A DNA stretch of 55,181 bases, from contig JARYMI010000024.1 in assembly GCA_029907205.1 (NCBI GenBank), forward strand, positions 1 through 55,181, given 5' to 3'. The stretch comes from Clostridiales bacterium (lineage in GTDB: Bacteria; Acidobacteriota; Aminicenantia; Aminicenantales; UBA8522). The notes below the pieces were generated by a model. The model was given only the letters and a program-made list of their open reading frames with translations. It did not search any database and had not been told where the DNA came from. Numbering within the stretch: the first letter of the stretch is position 1; each line of letters opens with the position of its first letter. Of the stretch, positions 8,339-16,555 are shown one piece after another. A program made the position numbers and the translations under genes.

Positions 8339-9238
8339 CTAAACTTTGACTTCAAAAATTTTCCGGGTTTTGCCGATCTCGCCAGCCTGGCCGATGATGA
8401 TGACGTCCAGGTAGTACGTGCCCGGAGAAAGCCGATGGGGGATAGAGACAACGACCTCTTTCATCTGGAGGAGCCTGTCCTCCGTCTCGGCGATTGTCTT
8501 TTTCTCCTTGAACTCTCCCACCTTGGCCTTGTCCCTGGCGTAAACGAAGAACTCAAATTCCAGGTCAGCCCGAAGAAGTCCGGCTTCTTCCTTGAAATTG
8601 AACACGTCCACAGGCAGGGAGATTCGGATTTCGGCAGCCGCCCTATCGTAGTCAAGCTTAAAGTTGACGAACTTCCGCTTTTCTCCCTTCTGGACCGGTA
8701 CGTGCCCCATCTTCAGGTTGTCCAGGGCGCTGAAAAAGTCGCCATCGTAGCGACGAATCTTATAGGAGCCGTTTCCCTTTTCATCGACAAACTCGATCCC
8801 CAGCTCGTAGGTATAGTAGATCCACCAGATGATAAGTCCCCTTATGTCCGGGTCTCCGTGGTTGAAAAACTCCTCGAATTTATCCGGCGGTCCCATGAAA
8901 ATGTAAATCCGGCCCCGGTCGGTCTTCCAGCCAGGGATTCCCTCCTTGAAGCGTTTGTTGGCATGCTCAACCCGGCCGAAGAACTCTTTCTTAAACTCAT
9001 TCTCCTCAGTGTAAGGGTCAGGGTCCCGCTTTCTCCAGAACTCCTCGATGAATTCGTGGCGGGAGGCGGCATCAGGAAGATGGTTGAAGATATCCTTCTC
9101 CTCGCCAGTCATGACCAGGCGAGCTGTTTCGTAGAAGGCCTCGCTCTCCGGGTCGAGCTCGATCTTCGGGCCCGAGCCACAGGCGCAAATAAATATACTT
9201 AAGAAAAAAGTAATTAAGAAAACTGGGAGGCGATTCAT
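8339..9238 (-). CDS. GWxTD-domain lipoprotein
   Basis: A 299-residue exported protein with a lipoprotein-type signal (FFLSIFICACGSG), so it is probably lipid-anchored at Cys18 or Cys20. It carries the same N-terminal unit as its neighbours: FIEEFWRKRDPDPYTEENEF, then GWKTDRGRIYIFMGPP near residue 103. The C-terminal half is a beta sandwich ending in LSPGTYYLDVIIIG. It lacks the TPR tail of the longer paralogues, so it may be the minimal form of the family. It is upstream of the GWxTD-TPR gene, with 44 bp to that gene's start, and 80 bp downstream of the carboxypeptidase-regulatory/TPR gene. All three are on the same strand and probably form one operon. Confidence 0.88.
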   Translation of the reverse strand: MNRLPVFLITFFLSIFICACGSGPKIELDPESEAFYETARLVMTGEEKDIFNHLPDAASRHEFIEEFWRKRDPDPYTEENEFKKEFFGRVEHANKRFKEGIPGWKTDRGRIYIFMGPPDKFEEFFNHGDPDIRGLIIWWIYYTYELGIEFVDEKGNGSYKIRRYDGDFFSALDNLKMGHVPVQKGEKRKFVNFKLDYDRAAAEIRISLPVDVFNFKEEAGLLRADLEFEFFVYARDKAKVGEFKEKKTIAETEDRLLQMKEVVVSIPHRLSPGTYYLDVIIIGQAGEIGKTRKIFEVKV

Positions 9239-9318
9239 CCGTCTATTCTCTTATCAAGAACTTTTCCCCTCGGCTCAGCGTTCCATGTTTGCTCGATGCA
9301 GTCGTGCCGCCTCTCCCT

Positions 9319-10134
9319 TTATTTTTTCTTTATAACATCGAGGAATCCTCTGACCTGGCCAGCCCGTTCTGAATCCGGGTCGATCTTGAGGTAGTTTTCG
9401 AAAGTCGAAATGGATTCCGAGTGCTGTCCTAAAGTCAGGTAAGTCAAGCCGAGCTGGTACAAGGCGTCTAAGAAATCCTTCTTTATCTCTGTCGCTCTCC
9501 TGTAGTATTTCAAGGCTTCGTCGAACTTCGAGCTGTTGTAATAATTCGTTCCGACATTGTAGAGAACAACGGGGTTATCGATTTTCTCGAACTCTATCTT
9601 CGCGTACCATTCCAGGGCCTTCTCGCCCAGGCCTCGGTTGGCGTAACAGTTGCCGATATTCTTGTTGAGGATGTGCGCGTCAGGATATTTTTCCAGCATG
9701 GCCTCAAAAACGGCCGCGGCTTCCTCGTACTTCTTCTCCTCGAAAAGCGCGTTTCCCCTGTTGAGGCTCTCCTTGAGCTCATCGGTGAGGAGCAACCCCT
9801 CGGCTTTTTCCATGGCAACGTTGATCTCCGGGTTTTTCTTCCATTCGTCAACCTGAACAAAGATTTTTTTCGTCACATACCCGGCCTTCTCGAAATCGAC
9901 GTTCCAGCCGCCGCTTATGATCCCGAAGGCGACCCATTTACCTTTCTTGTCGGTGGATACAGCGAACCCCCGCTGGACTTTGAGTGAGAACAATTTGACA
10001 GTGACTCCTTCTATTGGATTCCCATCTTTGTCTCGAACATAGCCGACCACTCTGCCCTTTCCCCTATAATCCTGCGCCAGGGAAATGAGCGAAAAAGCGA
10101 TCATCAGAATTATTGCCAAGCTTGCTTTTTTCAT
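9319..10134 (-). CDS. Secreted carboxypeptidase-regulatory-like domain + TPR protein
   Basis: A 271-residue exported protein with a signal peptide (residues 1-20, ending SLISLAQ). Residues about 25-110 form a carboxypeptidase-regulatory-like beta sandwich (GRVVGYVRDKDGNPIEGVTVKL), the same fold found at the N-terminus of the Oar-like receptors here. About five TPR units follow from residue 120 on (for example YEEAAAVFEAMLEKYPDAH, ALKYYRRATEIKKDF). A GGAGGTAAT ribosome-binding site precedes the ATG at 10134. It is the first gene of the minus-strand cluster and diverges from the receptor gene at 10341. A close relative sits at 13207-14139. A scaffold or partner role in the periplasm is inferred. 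Confidence 0.85.
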   Translation of the reverse strand: MKKASLAIILMIAFSLISLAQDYRGKGRVVGYVRDKDGNPIEGVTVKLFSLKVQRGFAVSTDKKGKWVAFGIISGGWNVDFEKAGYVTKKIFVQVDEWKKNPEINVAMEKAEGLLLTDELKESLNRGNALFEEKKYEEAAAVFEAMLEKYPDAHILNKNIGNCYANRGLGEKALEWYAKIEFEKIDNPVVLYNVGTNYYNSSKFDEALKYYRRATEIKKDFLDALYQLGLTYLTLGQHSESISTFENYLKIDPDSERAGQVRGFLDVIKKK

Positions 10135-10249
10135 GCATTACCTCCGCCAGGATGGACGCGCGGTCTCTCTCACCTTCATGATAGCATTGGGTATTATTTT
10201 AGCACGTCGAGACAAATAAAAAAACAGATGATGAACAGAAAAAGTCCCT

Positions 10250-10265
10250 TCCGGCCGAGGCCGGA
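10250..10265. repeat. GC-rich hairpin between divergent genes
   Basis: TCCGGCC and GGCCGGA form a perfect 7-bp inverted repeat with a 2-base loop. It lies just upstream of the -35 box of the receptor gene, in the region shared with the divergent TPR gene. It could be a protein-binding site or a hairpin; no poly-T follows on either strand. Confidence 0.5.
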
Positions 10266-10272
10266 GGAGGCT

Positions 10273-10301
10273 TTGCAATCAACACGGCTTATAAATATAA
10301 T
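10273..10301 (+). promoter_or_regulatory. Promoter of the first Oar-like receptor
   Basis: TTGCAA (10273-10278) and a perfect TATAAT (10296-10301) have 17-bp spacing, 40 bp before the ATG. A GGAGG ribosome-binding site lies close to the start. Confidence 0.65.
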
Positions 10302-10340
10302 TGAGCACAAAGAAAGACTCGATAGTGATACGGAGGACAA

Positions 10341-13130
10341 ATGAGAAATAGATTTGTCATGACGCTGGCTGTTCTCACCCTTGTCATCCAGGGCGTCGCT
10401 TTTGCCCAATCAAGAGAAACCGGCGCTTTAGTAGGCACAGTAGTCGATGCAGAGGGAGCCGTTCTTCCAGGCGTTGCCTTGACTCTCTCCAGCCCCAACC
10501 TGATGGGAACAAGGAGCTGCATTACAGAAACCGACGGCTCCTACCGCTTCCCGGCTCTTCCTCCCGGCGTCTACACTATAAAAGCAGAGCTTCAGGGCTT
10601 TGCCACGGTCATCCAGGAGAACATCCGGCTGACCACGACCGTCAGGCTGACTGTCGACATCGTCATGAAGCAAGCCGCCGTCAAAGAAGAAGTGATGGTT
10701 ATCGCCAAGTCGCCGACTGTTGACATCAAGTCCACGGAAACAGCGTCGGTCACTCTGTCCGATGAGATCTTGAGGAACATTCCTTACAGTCAGTTCACTG
10801 CCGATATCGTCAATCTGGCGCCGGGCGTCCAAAGCGACGTCGCCTTCGGCGCTTCCAGCAACACCGGCATTGCCTACACGATGGACGGCGTCAACGTGGC
10901 CGACCCGGAGGCGGGGTCAGCCTGGGTTTTCCTCGACCACAACATCATCGAGGAAGCCAAAGTCATGGGCGTCGGCCTGCCCGCTGAGTACGGTAACTTC
11001 ACAGGCGTCATTTTCAACTTGATCACCAAGTCCGGCGGCAACCAGTTTTCCGGGCACTTCGAGGCAAATTTCCAGGGCAAAAAGGACGATTGGCCGAAAG
11101 GATTTTGGCAGGCGGAGAACAACCAGGCCTACATTGATGATTTTCCCGAGCTAACATCACCCCATTCGAAGTTTGTCGATGTCAACGCCCACCTCGGCGG
11201 CCCGGTCCAGAAGGACAAGCTCTGGTTCTACATCGGACTCCAGTACTACAACAGTCAGGACTTTGCCACGGGGTTTGAAGAACCCATCGACTACAAGCAG
11301 CCGAGGGGGTTCTTCAAGCTCACCTCGAAGCTCGCGCCCAACACGGACATGAACGTCTCGGTCGAGGTGGACACGTACAACGGAATAAACCGGGCGCCCT
11401 TCGCCTATACTCACTCTCAGCTCAACCCGAATACCACCCTGACTCAGAAATCGCCCGAGGTCGTAGCGAATTTCAGCCTGACGCACATCCTCAGCCCAAA
11501 GAGCTTCTTTGACATCAAAGGCGCCTTCTTCTGGGGCTATTACCACCTCGATCCTGAAGAAGGCATGGACGTTGCCAGCCACTTCAACCTCGACGAGAAC
11601 AAGCTCACTTGCAACTCCTATCATTACGGCTACTACGACCGTTCGAGATTCCAGGTCAACGCCAGCACCACCCATTACACCGAAGACTTCATTCAGGGCG
11701 CTCACGATTTCAAGTTCGGCGTCGAAGTCGAGCGGTCCTTTGTCCGCAACAGGTATGGCTATACAGGGAATGGCCTTAATGACCCTCTTTTCGGGAACAC
11801 GGGGCTTGCCCACACGGCCTTTTTTGATTACTACGGAGAACCCTACCTGGCCTACCAGTACGAAGGCTACGACATGAACACGTATTACACGAGGGTCGAG
11901 GCTTTCGCCCAGGATTCCTGGCAGGTTACGCCGCGGCTCAACATCAACGCCGGCCTTCGCTTCAGCCAGAACTGGGGGACGGTCAAGGGCGTTGACGGCG
12001 TTGTTTACAACACCAGCCGGATCGCTCCGCGCATCGGGCTTGCTTTCGACCTTTTCGGAGACAAAACGACTGTCCTGAAAGCCCACTACGGTCAATTCAC
12101 GGAAGCCATGTTCTCAAGCTACCACGACCGCCTCAACCCGTCCTCCGCCTTCAGCGATTACGTCGGTTACTACTGGGACACCGACGCTCGAAAATGGGTC
12201 GAGTTCTTCCGCATCGTCCCAGAAGACAAGTACAAGATGGCGGACGACGTCAAGCATCCTTACATGAATCAGGTTGTCGCAGGGATTGAACGGGAGCTGT
12301 TCAAGGACGCATCGGTAGGGGCTTCCTTCATCTACCGCCAGTGGAAAAACATCATCGGCCGCTACGACCTCAAAGCTCGCTACAAGCCGGTCGACATCTT
12401 CGTCCCCGAGCTCAACCGGTCATTCACTATCTTTGAGCGAACGTTGGGCACTGTCGACACGCATGAATATATCTTAGATAACATTGAAAAGGGTCAGCCC
12501 TGGATTAAACTCGACCCTTACCGGAACTACTGGGCCGTCCAGGTTCAGTTTAACAAACGTTTCTCGGATAGATGGCAGCTTCTCGCTTCCTACATCTATT
12601 CCCGGGCCAAGGGAACAATCGATAACGGATTCGCCGACGACATCGGCTACAGCGACCGCGACGGCCTGAGCACAGCCGACCCCAACTTCTGGATTGACGC
12701 CGAGGGCAACCTGACCTTTGACCCGACCCACCAGGTCAAAATCCAGGGAACGTACGTCCTGCCGCTCGGCATCAGCTTCAACGCCTATTTCCGGGCTGTG
12801 AGCGGCAACCGCTGGACGACGCGCTACCAAACTAGCCGTTTGAACCAGGGACGGGTCACTTTTTACGCCGAGCCGCGGGGAACAAACCAGTACCCGATGC
12901 AGAAAATCCTCGACCTCCGTCTGGAGAAAGTCTTCACTCTAACTGACAGGTACCGGCTCGGCTTGATCCTCGACATTTTCAACGTCTTTAACGCTGACAC
13001 GGTCATGAGCTGGGGCAGCCGCATCGGCTACGACTGGGTTCCAGGCAGCTATCCTTCCACCGAAGGGCACGAACTCTACAGCATCGTCGAGCCCCGGCAG
13101 GCCCGCGTCGGCATCCGGCTGATGTTTTGA
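10341..13130 (+). CDS. Oar-like TonB-dependent outer-membrane receptor (module 1)
   Basis: A 929-residue receptor. It has a signal peptide (to about residue 22, FAQSRETG), then a carboxypeptidase-regulatory-like domain (ALVGTVVDAEGAVLPGV ... FPALPPGVYTIKAEL, about 27-110). The plug domain follows (SPTVDIKSTETASVTLS, TGIAYTMDGVNVADPEAG, LPAEYGNFTGVIFNLITKSGGN), and then a long barrel. The barrel ends in RQARVGIRLMF, with the usual terminal Phe. Such receptors import large or scarce substrates using TonB energy; Oar in Myxococcus is linked to protein export. The substrate cannot be read from the sequence. No clear TonB box is seen before the first domain. A close paralogue lies at 16556-19309, and GWxTD/TPR genes flank both. 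Confidence 0.92.
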   Translation: MRNRFVMTLAVLTLVIQGVAFAQSRETGALVGTVVDAEGAVLPGVALTLSSPNLMGTRSCITETDGSYRFPALPPGVYTIKAELQGFATVIQENIRLTTTVRLTVDIVMKQAAVKEEVMVIAKSPTVDIKSTETASVTLSDEILRNIPYSQFTADIVNLAPGVQSDVAFGASSNTGIAYTMDGVNVADPEAGSAWVFLDHNIIEEAKVMGVGLPAEYGNFTGVIFNLITKSGGNQFSGHFEANFQGKKDDWPKGFWQAENNQAYIDDFPELTSPHSKFVDVNAHLGGPVQKDKLWFYIGLQYYNSQDFATGFEEPIDYKQPRGFFKLTSKLAPNTDMNVSVEVDTYNGINRAPFAYTHSQLNPNTTLTQKSPEVVANFSLTHILSPKSFFDIKGAFFWGYYHLDPEEGMDVASHFNLDENKLTCNSYHYGYYDRSRFQVNASTTHYTEDFIQGAHDFKFGVEVERSFVRNRYGYTGNGLNDPLFGNTGLAHTAFFDYYGEPYLAYQYEGYDMNTYYTRVEAFAQDSWQVTPRLNINAGLRFSQNWGTVKGVDGVVYNTSRIAPRIGLAFDLFGDKTTVLKAHYGQFTEAMFSSYHDRLNPSSAFSDYVGYYWDTDARKWVEFFRIVPEDKYKMADDVKHPYMNQVVAGIERELFKDASVGASFIYRQWKNIIGRYDLKARYKPVDIFVPELNRSFTIFERTLGTVDTHEYILDNIEKGQPWIKLDPYRNYWAVQVQFNKRFSDRWQLLASYIYSRAKGTIDNGFADDIGYSDRDGLSTADPNFWIDAEGNLTFDPTHQVKIQGTYVLPLGISFNAYFRAVSGNRWTTRYQTSRLNQGRVTFYAEPRGTNQYPMQKILDLRLEKVFTLTDRYRLGLILDIFNVFNADTVMSWGSRIGYDWVPGSYPSTEGHELYSIVEPRQARVGIRLMF

Positions 13131-13206
13131 AACGTCCTCTGATAATCAATAACTCTGCGCTCGATTCCAAGGTTACCTGCACGACGCCCGCAGCCGTTTG
13201 ATAATG

Positions 13207-14139
13207 TCAGAGAGTAAGGCCGGATTTCTTGAGGAATTCAACAAGTTGCCTGGCCACCGCGGCCTTTTCGTGGTTAGGCGCCAGCTCCAGGAATCTCTCT
13301 AAGTTCTCCAGCGCCTCTTTGACTTTGTTCTGGCCGACAAAAAGTGTACCTATCTGGAAGTAGGCATCGGCGTAATCCGGGTTGATCTGAACGCATTTCA
13401 AGAAGGCGTCCAGCGCCGCTTCGCTCTCGCCGGTGTTGACGAGGCTTACGCCAAGGTTGTAGAAAGCATCCGGGTCATCCGGGCTGAGTTCGACTGCCTT
13501 CTTGAAATATTTCTTGGCTTCCTCGAAATTTCCCGCCCGAGCAAGGCCTTCGGCCATCTCCTTGGCGGCGCTGAAACTCGCAGGGTTGAGCTCAAGAGCC
13601 TTTGCAAAGGCCGCCCTGGCCTCCTCTGTTCTCTCCATTTTTTTCAGCGCCAAACCTAAGTTCATCTGATAGGCCCACTGAGCCGGGTTCAGCTGGATCG
13701 CCTCTTCGTAGGCGGCGGCTGCCTCGGCGAACTTACTCTCGGCGTAGAGTTTGTTCCCCTTGAGAAATAGTTTGTCCGCCTCAGAATAGGCCAGGGCGGC
13801 GGCGGCTTCAGCGGGCTCGAGCTTGACTTCGATTTTTGTCGCTTCAGCAATGCTTACTTTAACCTCAACGGACTGCGGGGCAAACCCAGTTTTCTTAAAA
13901 TTGACCTGGTAGTAACCTGGGAAAAGGCCAATCTGCACAAACCTACCATGTTTGTCCGTGGTCAGCTCGAACCTCGCCGTGGGCACTTTCTGGGAGATGA
14001 TCGTCACTTCGACCTTCTCCAGAGGGTTTCCCTCCGGGTCAACGGCTATCCCTTCGACCCGGCCTTGATATTGAGACAAGGATTCGAGGCAGAAAGCGAC
14101 TCCGATAAACAGAATCATCAACAGGCTTTTTTTCATCAT
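13207..14139 (-). CDS. Secreted carboxypeptidase-regulatory-like domain + TPR protein (module 2)
   Basis: A 310-residue exported protein, a paralogue of the one at 9319-10134. The signal peptide (LLMILFIGVAFCLESLSQ) is followed by a carboxypeptidase-regulatory-like domain (GRVEGIAVDPEGNPLEKVEVTI, about 24-110). Five regular TPR units run from about residue 125 to 300 (FAEAAAAYEEAIQLNPA, AFAKALELNPASFS, AKKYFKKAVELSPDDPD, ALDAFLKCVQINPDY). Its ATGATG start overlaps the TGA of the GWxTD-TPR gene at 14136, so translation is probably coupled. It is convergent with the receptor at 10341. Role unknown; a periplasmic protein-binding scaffold is the likeliest reading. Confidence 0.87.
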   Translation of the reverse strand: MMKKSLLMILFIGVAFCLESLSQYQGRVEGIAVDPEGNPLEKVEVTIISQKVPTARFELTTDKHGRFVQIGLFPGYYQVNFKKTGFAPQSVEVKVSIAEATKIEVKLEPAEAAAALAYSEADKLFLKGNKLYAESKFAEAAAAYEEAIQLNPAQWAYQMNLGLALKKMERTEEARAAFAKALELNPASFSAAKEMAEGLARAGNFEEAKKYFKKAVELSPDDPDAFYNLGVSLVNTGESEAALDAFLKCVQINPDYADAYFQIGTLFVGQNKVKEALENLERFLELAPNHEKAAVARQLVEFLKKSGLTL

Positions 14140-16217
14140 CTTCTTTGATCCTCATGTTTGTTCAGTTTTTTCTCGGAAGCTTCGAGCAACGCTTTGACAG
14201 CGGGCTGGTTCGGGTCGATTTCGAGCGACCGCCGCAGGAGCGGCAGCGCCCGCGCCGGCTGGTTGAGGTTGACGTAGCATTCTCCGGCCAGGTTGAGCAC
14301 GCTCGTCTCAGTGGCTTCGGCCATGAGCTTCTCCAGATAGACAAGGGCCGTTGGCCAGTTCTTAAGGCTGGCATGACAGGCCGCTATAATTTTCGCGGCC
14401 TCCCTTGATAGTTCTCCTTCGTACAAAGGCATGGCCGCTTCGAGCGAATCCTGGAAGCGTCCCAGCGCATGGAGCGTCTTGGCCAGCAGGAGTCTCGTCC
14501 TCGGTTCATCCCTTAGAGCGAAGGCCTGGTCGGCAAGCTTGAAAGCCTCGTCGTATTTTCGGGTCATAAAATACTGGGAGGCAAAGAGAAAAAGGTGATC
14601 GGGGTTGGGAAACGGGCTGTGCCCCCTGGCGTAAACCCAGGGCAGGACGGGCAGCGCCTTGGCGAGAAGCACAAAATTTTCCCTGGCCGAGAGAATCTTT
14701 TTCCCGTCTTTACCTACCAGAGAAACCTCGGCCGAATAATAACCCGGCTTCAGGGCAACCAGGCTGACCGGGCCGGTATCAATGCCAGTGCCTTCGCCGG
14801 TCAGAGTTTCGGCGAGGCTCCATTTTTGGATGAAGGCTGGCTCCTCGAGCTCGGCCTGACGGATCTCGAGAAGGACAAAAACGCCCAATGCTGAGGAAGA
14901 ACCCTTCAATCCCGGCGCCTGGACATATGCGCCCATCACTCCCCCGGGAGGGAACTCGTTTGCGGCGTTGACGAGATAATGAGTTCCGCCGAATGTAAAG
15001 GCGCGGAGCAAGCGGCTCTCGGACGCGGGCATCGGCTCGCGGCTGTGGTAGAGGAGAAGAGGGCTGAAGCCCGCCGCTTTTTCGGGCACAACAATTTCGC
15101 GGCTGAAGGACGTAAAATCCTGGGCTGTCTTGTTTTTGAGCAACCCAAAAAGCTTGAACCGGCCGGGAACAACGGGCAGGATGTCCTGAAAAGCAAAGGC
15201 ACGCCGTTCATGCTCTTTGTACTGCTCCGGTGTGATGGCCAGAGGAATTTCTTCCTCTTTTTCCAAGACCAGGTTTCCCTCCCCGTCCTCGAGCCTTAAA
15301 ATCAAACCATAGACGGCCTGATAGCGTTCCCCGCGGTCGGCGAAACTCATCTTTTTCGGCTCGAGCGCCCAGTGGAGGAAAAACCCGCCCTCGTGGCCGA
15401 AGACCTTAGCCACAAACCCGCTTTCGATAAAGGCGTGTGTGTACTCGGTTTCGACGTAATCTTTATAACTCAGGTAAGTCCGGGCGTACGCGTCGGAGAA
15501 TTTTTTCTCCGGGACCGACCGGATGCTCGCCAGGACAGCGGCTGAGGAAAAGGCCGGCGTCTGGAGCGTTTGATCGCCGGGGAGATAACTCAGGGAGGCG
15601 TTGGCCAGTTCAGCGGAGATTCTCTTGATGACCTGAAAGGCCACGGTGCGTGTCAGTGATCCGGACACCGCCGTCGGAAGGACGAGTTTTTCCGGCCCCT
15701 CCACGCCCGGCGAATACAGGCGGTATTCGCCCAGCCCTTCCGGTTGATAGAAAATCAGGTAGAAATACGAAGGGAGGCCGTACTCGATTTCTCCTTTATA
15801 ATACCAGAGTTCGAGCGGCCAGAGCTGGGAGTGCGTCGTGTAGAAATGTCTTTCCAGCGGAGGGCCCAGGAGGAGGTAATAGGTCCCCCGCTCTGTCATG
15901 CTACCGCGCTTTGACGTTCCGCGGCCGAAATTCTGGTCGACGAACCGGACTCTCTCCATGTATTCCTTGTAGAACTCGTTCTCCTCGGTATCGGGATGAG
16001 GGTCGCGCTGCCGCCAGAAAAAACGGATGAACCTGTCCCGCTCTTCGTTAGTTTTAAGCTTTGAAAAAATCTCCCTCTCGGTCTTAGTCATAATCGGCCC
16101 GACGTTTTCGAGCCATTCCCGGTGATGCGGGAGGATATCCTGCGGAAAAAGCGGCAGCAGAATCAGAGCTCCGGAAAAAAGGCTAAGAATGACGGCTGAA
16201 GAAAACGCGCGTTTCAT
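14136..16217 (-). CDS. Secreted GWxTD-family protein with TPR tail, degenerate motif (module 2)
   Basis: A 693-residue exported protein with the layout of the protein at 6210-8294. It has a signal peptide, FIRFFWRQRDPHPDTEENEF, then the motif region around residue 105, a long beta-rich centre and TPR repeats from about residue 550 (YDEAFKLADQAFALRDEP, ARALPLLRRSLEIDPNQP). The motif itself is changed: GSMTERGTYYLLLGPP replaces GW-x-TD, so the Trp is Ser and the Asp is Glu while LGPP is kept. This suggests divergence after duplication. It overlaps the downstream TPR gene by four bases and is divergent from the receptor at 16556, whose promoter region it shares. Confidence 0.85.
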   Translation of the reverse strand: MKRAFSSAVILSLFSGALILLPLFPQDILPHHREWLENVGPIMTKTEREIFSKLKTNEERDRFIRFFWRQRDPHPDTEENEFYKEYMERVRFVDQNFGRGTSKRGSMTERGTYYLLLGPPLERHFYTTHSQLWPLELWYYKGEIEYGLPSYFYLIFYQPEGLGEYRLYSPGVEGPEKLVLPTAVSGSLTRTVAFQVIKRISAELANASLSYLPGDQTLQTPAFSSAAVLASIRSVPEKKFSDAYARTYLSYKDYVETEYTHAFIESGFVAKVFGHEGGFFLHWALEPKKMSFADRGERYQAVYGLILRLEDGEGNLVLEKEEEIPLAITPEQYKEHERRAFAFQDILPVVPGRFKLFGLLKNKTAQDFTSFSREIVVPEKAAGFSPLLLYHSREPMPASESRLLRAFTFGGTHYLVNAANEFPPGGVMGAYVQAPGLKGSSSALGVFVLLEIRQAELEEPAFIQKWSLAETLTGEGTGIDTGPVSLVALKPGYYSAEVSLVGKDGKKILSARENFVLLAKALPVLPWVYARGHSPFPNPDHLFLFASQYFMTRKYDEAFKLADQAFALRDEPRTRLLLAKTLHALGRFQDSLEAAMPLYEGELSREAAKIIAACHASLKNWPTALVYLEKLMAEATETSVLNLAGECYVNLNQPARALPLLRRSLEIDPNQPAVKALLEASEKKLNKHEDQRR

Positions 16218-16555
16218 CTTTATTATTCCCTATTAAAATTATCACAACCACCCTCTCGTTTCAAATTCAGGCCGCGGATCATAAAAGATCCAAAAAAGCG
16301 TAGCAGAATTCAAAATTTTGAACGTCCTCAGGGTGAATCAAGCGAAAAAGAAAAAAATTCCATGGGAAACAAAAAAATTGCCTCAGCTTGACTTCTGCAT
16401 AATTTGTGTGCTATAAGCAGCATAATGATATCTATTTGTAATTATGAATATGTGCATTTAGAGGAGGTGAGAATAAAAGAAACGCTAAAACAAAAAAGCA
16501 AGGGGCATGAGGAATTTATTCCTCAAGGCAATTAAGAGTGAGAGAAGGAGGGTAA
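16218..16555. other. Divergent promoter region between GWxTD gene and second receptor
   Basis: This 338-bp AT-rich region separates two divergent starts. It contains the receptor promoter listed separately and, close to the receptor ATG, a GAAGGAGGG ribosome-binding site. A second GAGGAGG-like site near 16460 is not followed by a convincing open frame. No other structure is evident. Confidence 0.5.
16388..16417 (+). promoter_or_regulatory. Promoter of the second Oar-like receptor
   Basis: TTGACT (16388-16393) and TATAAG (16412-16417) are 18 bp apart. The distance to the ATG is about 140 bp, leaving a fairly long untranslated leader. Confidence 0.55.
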
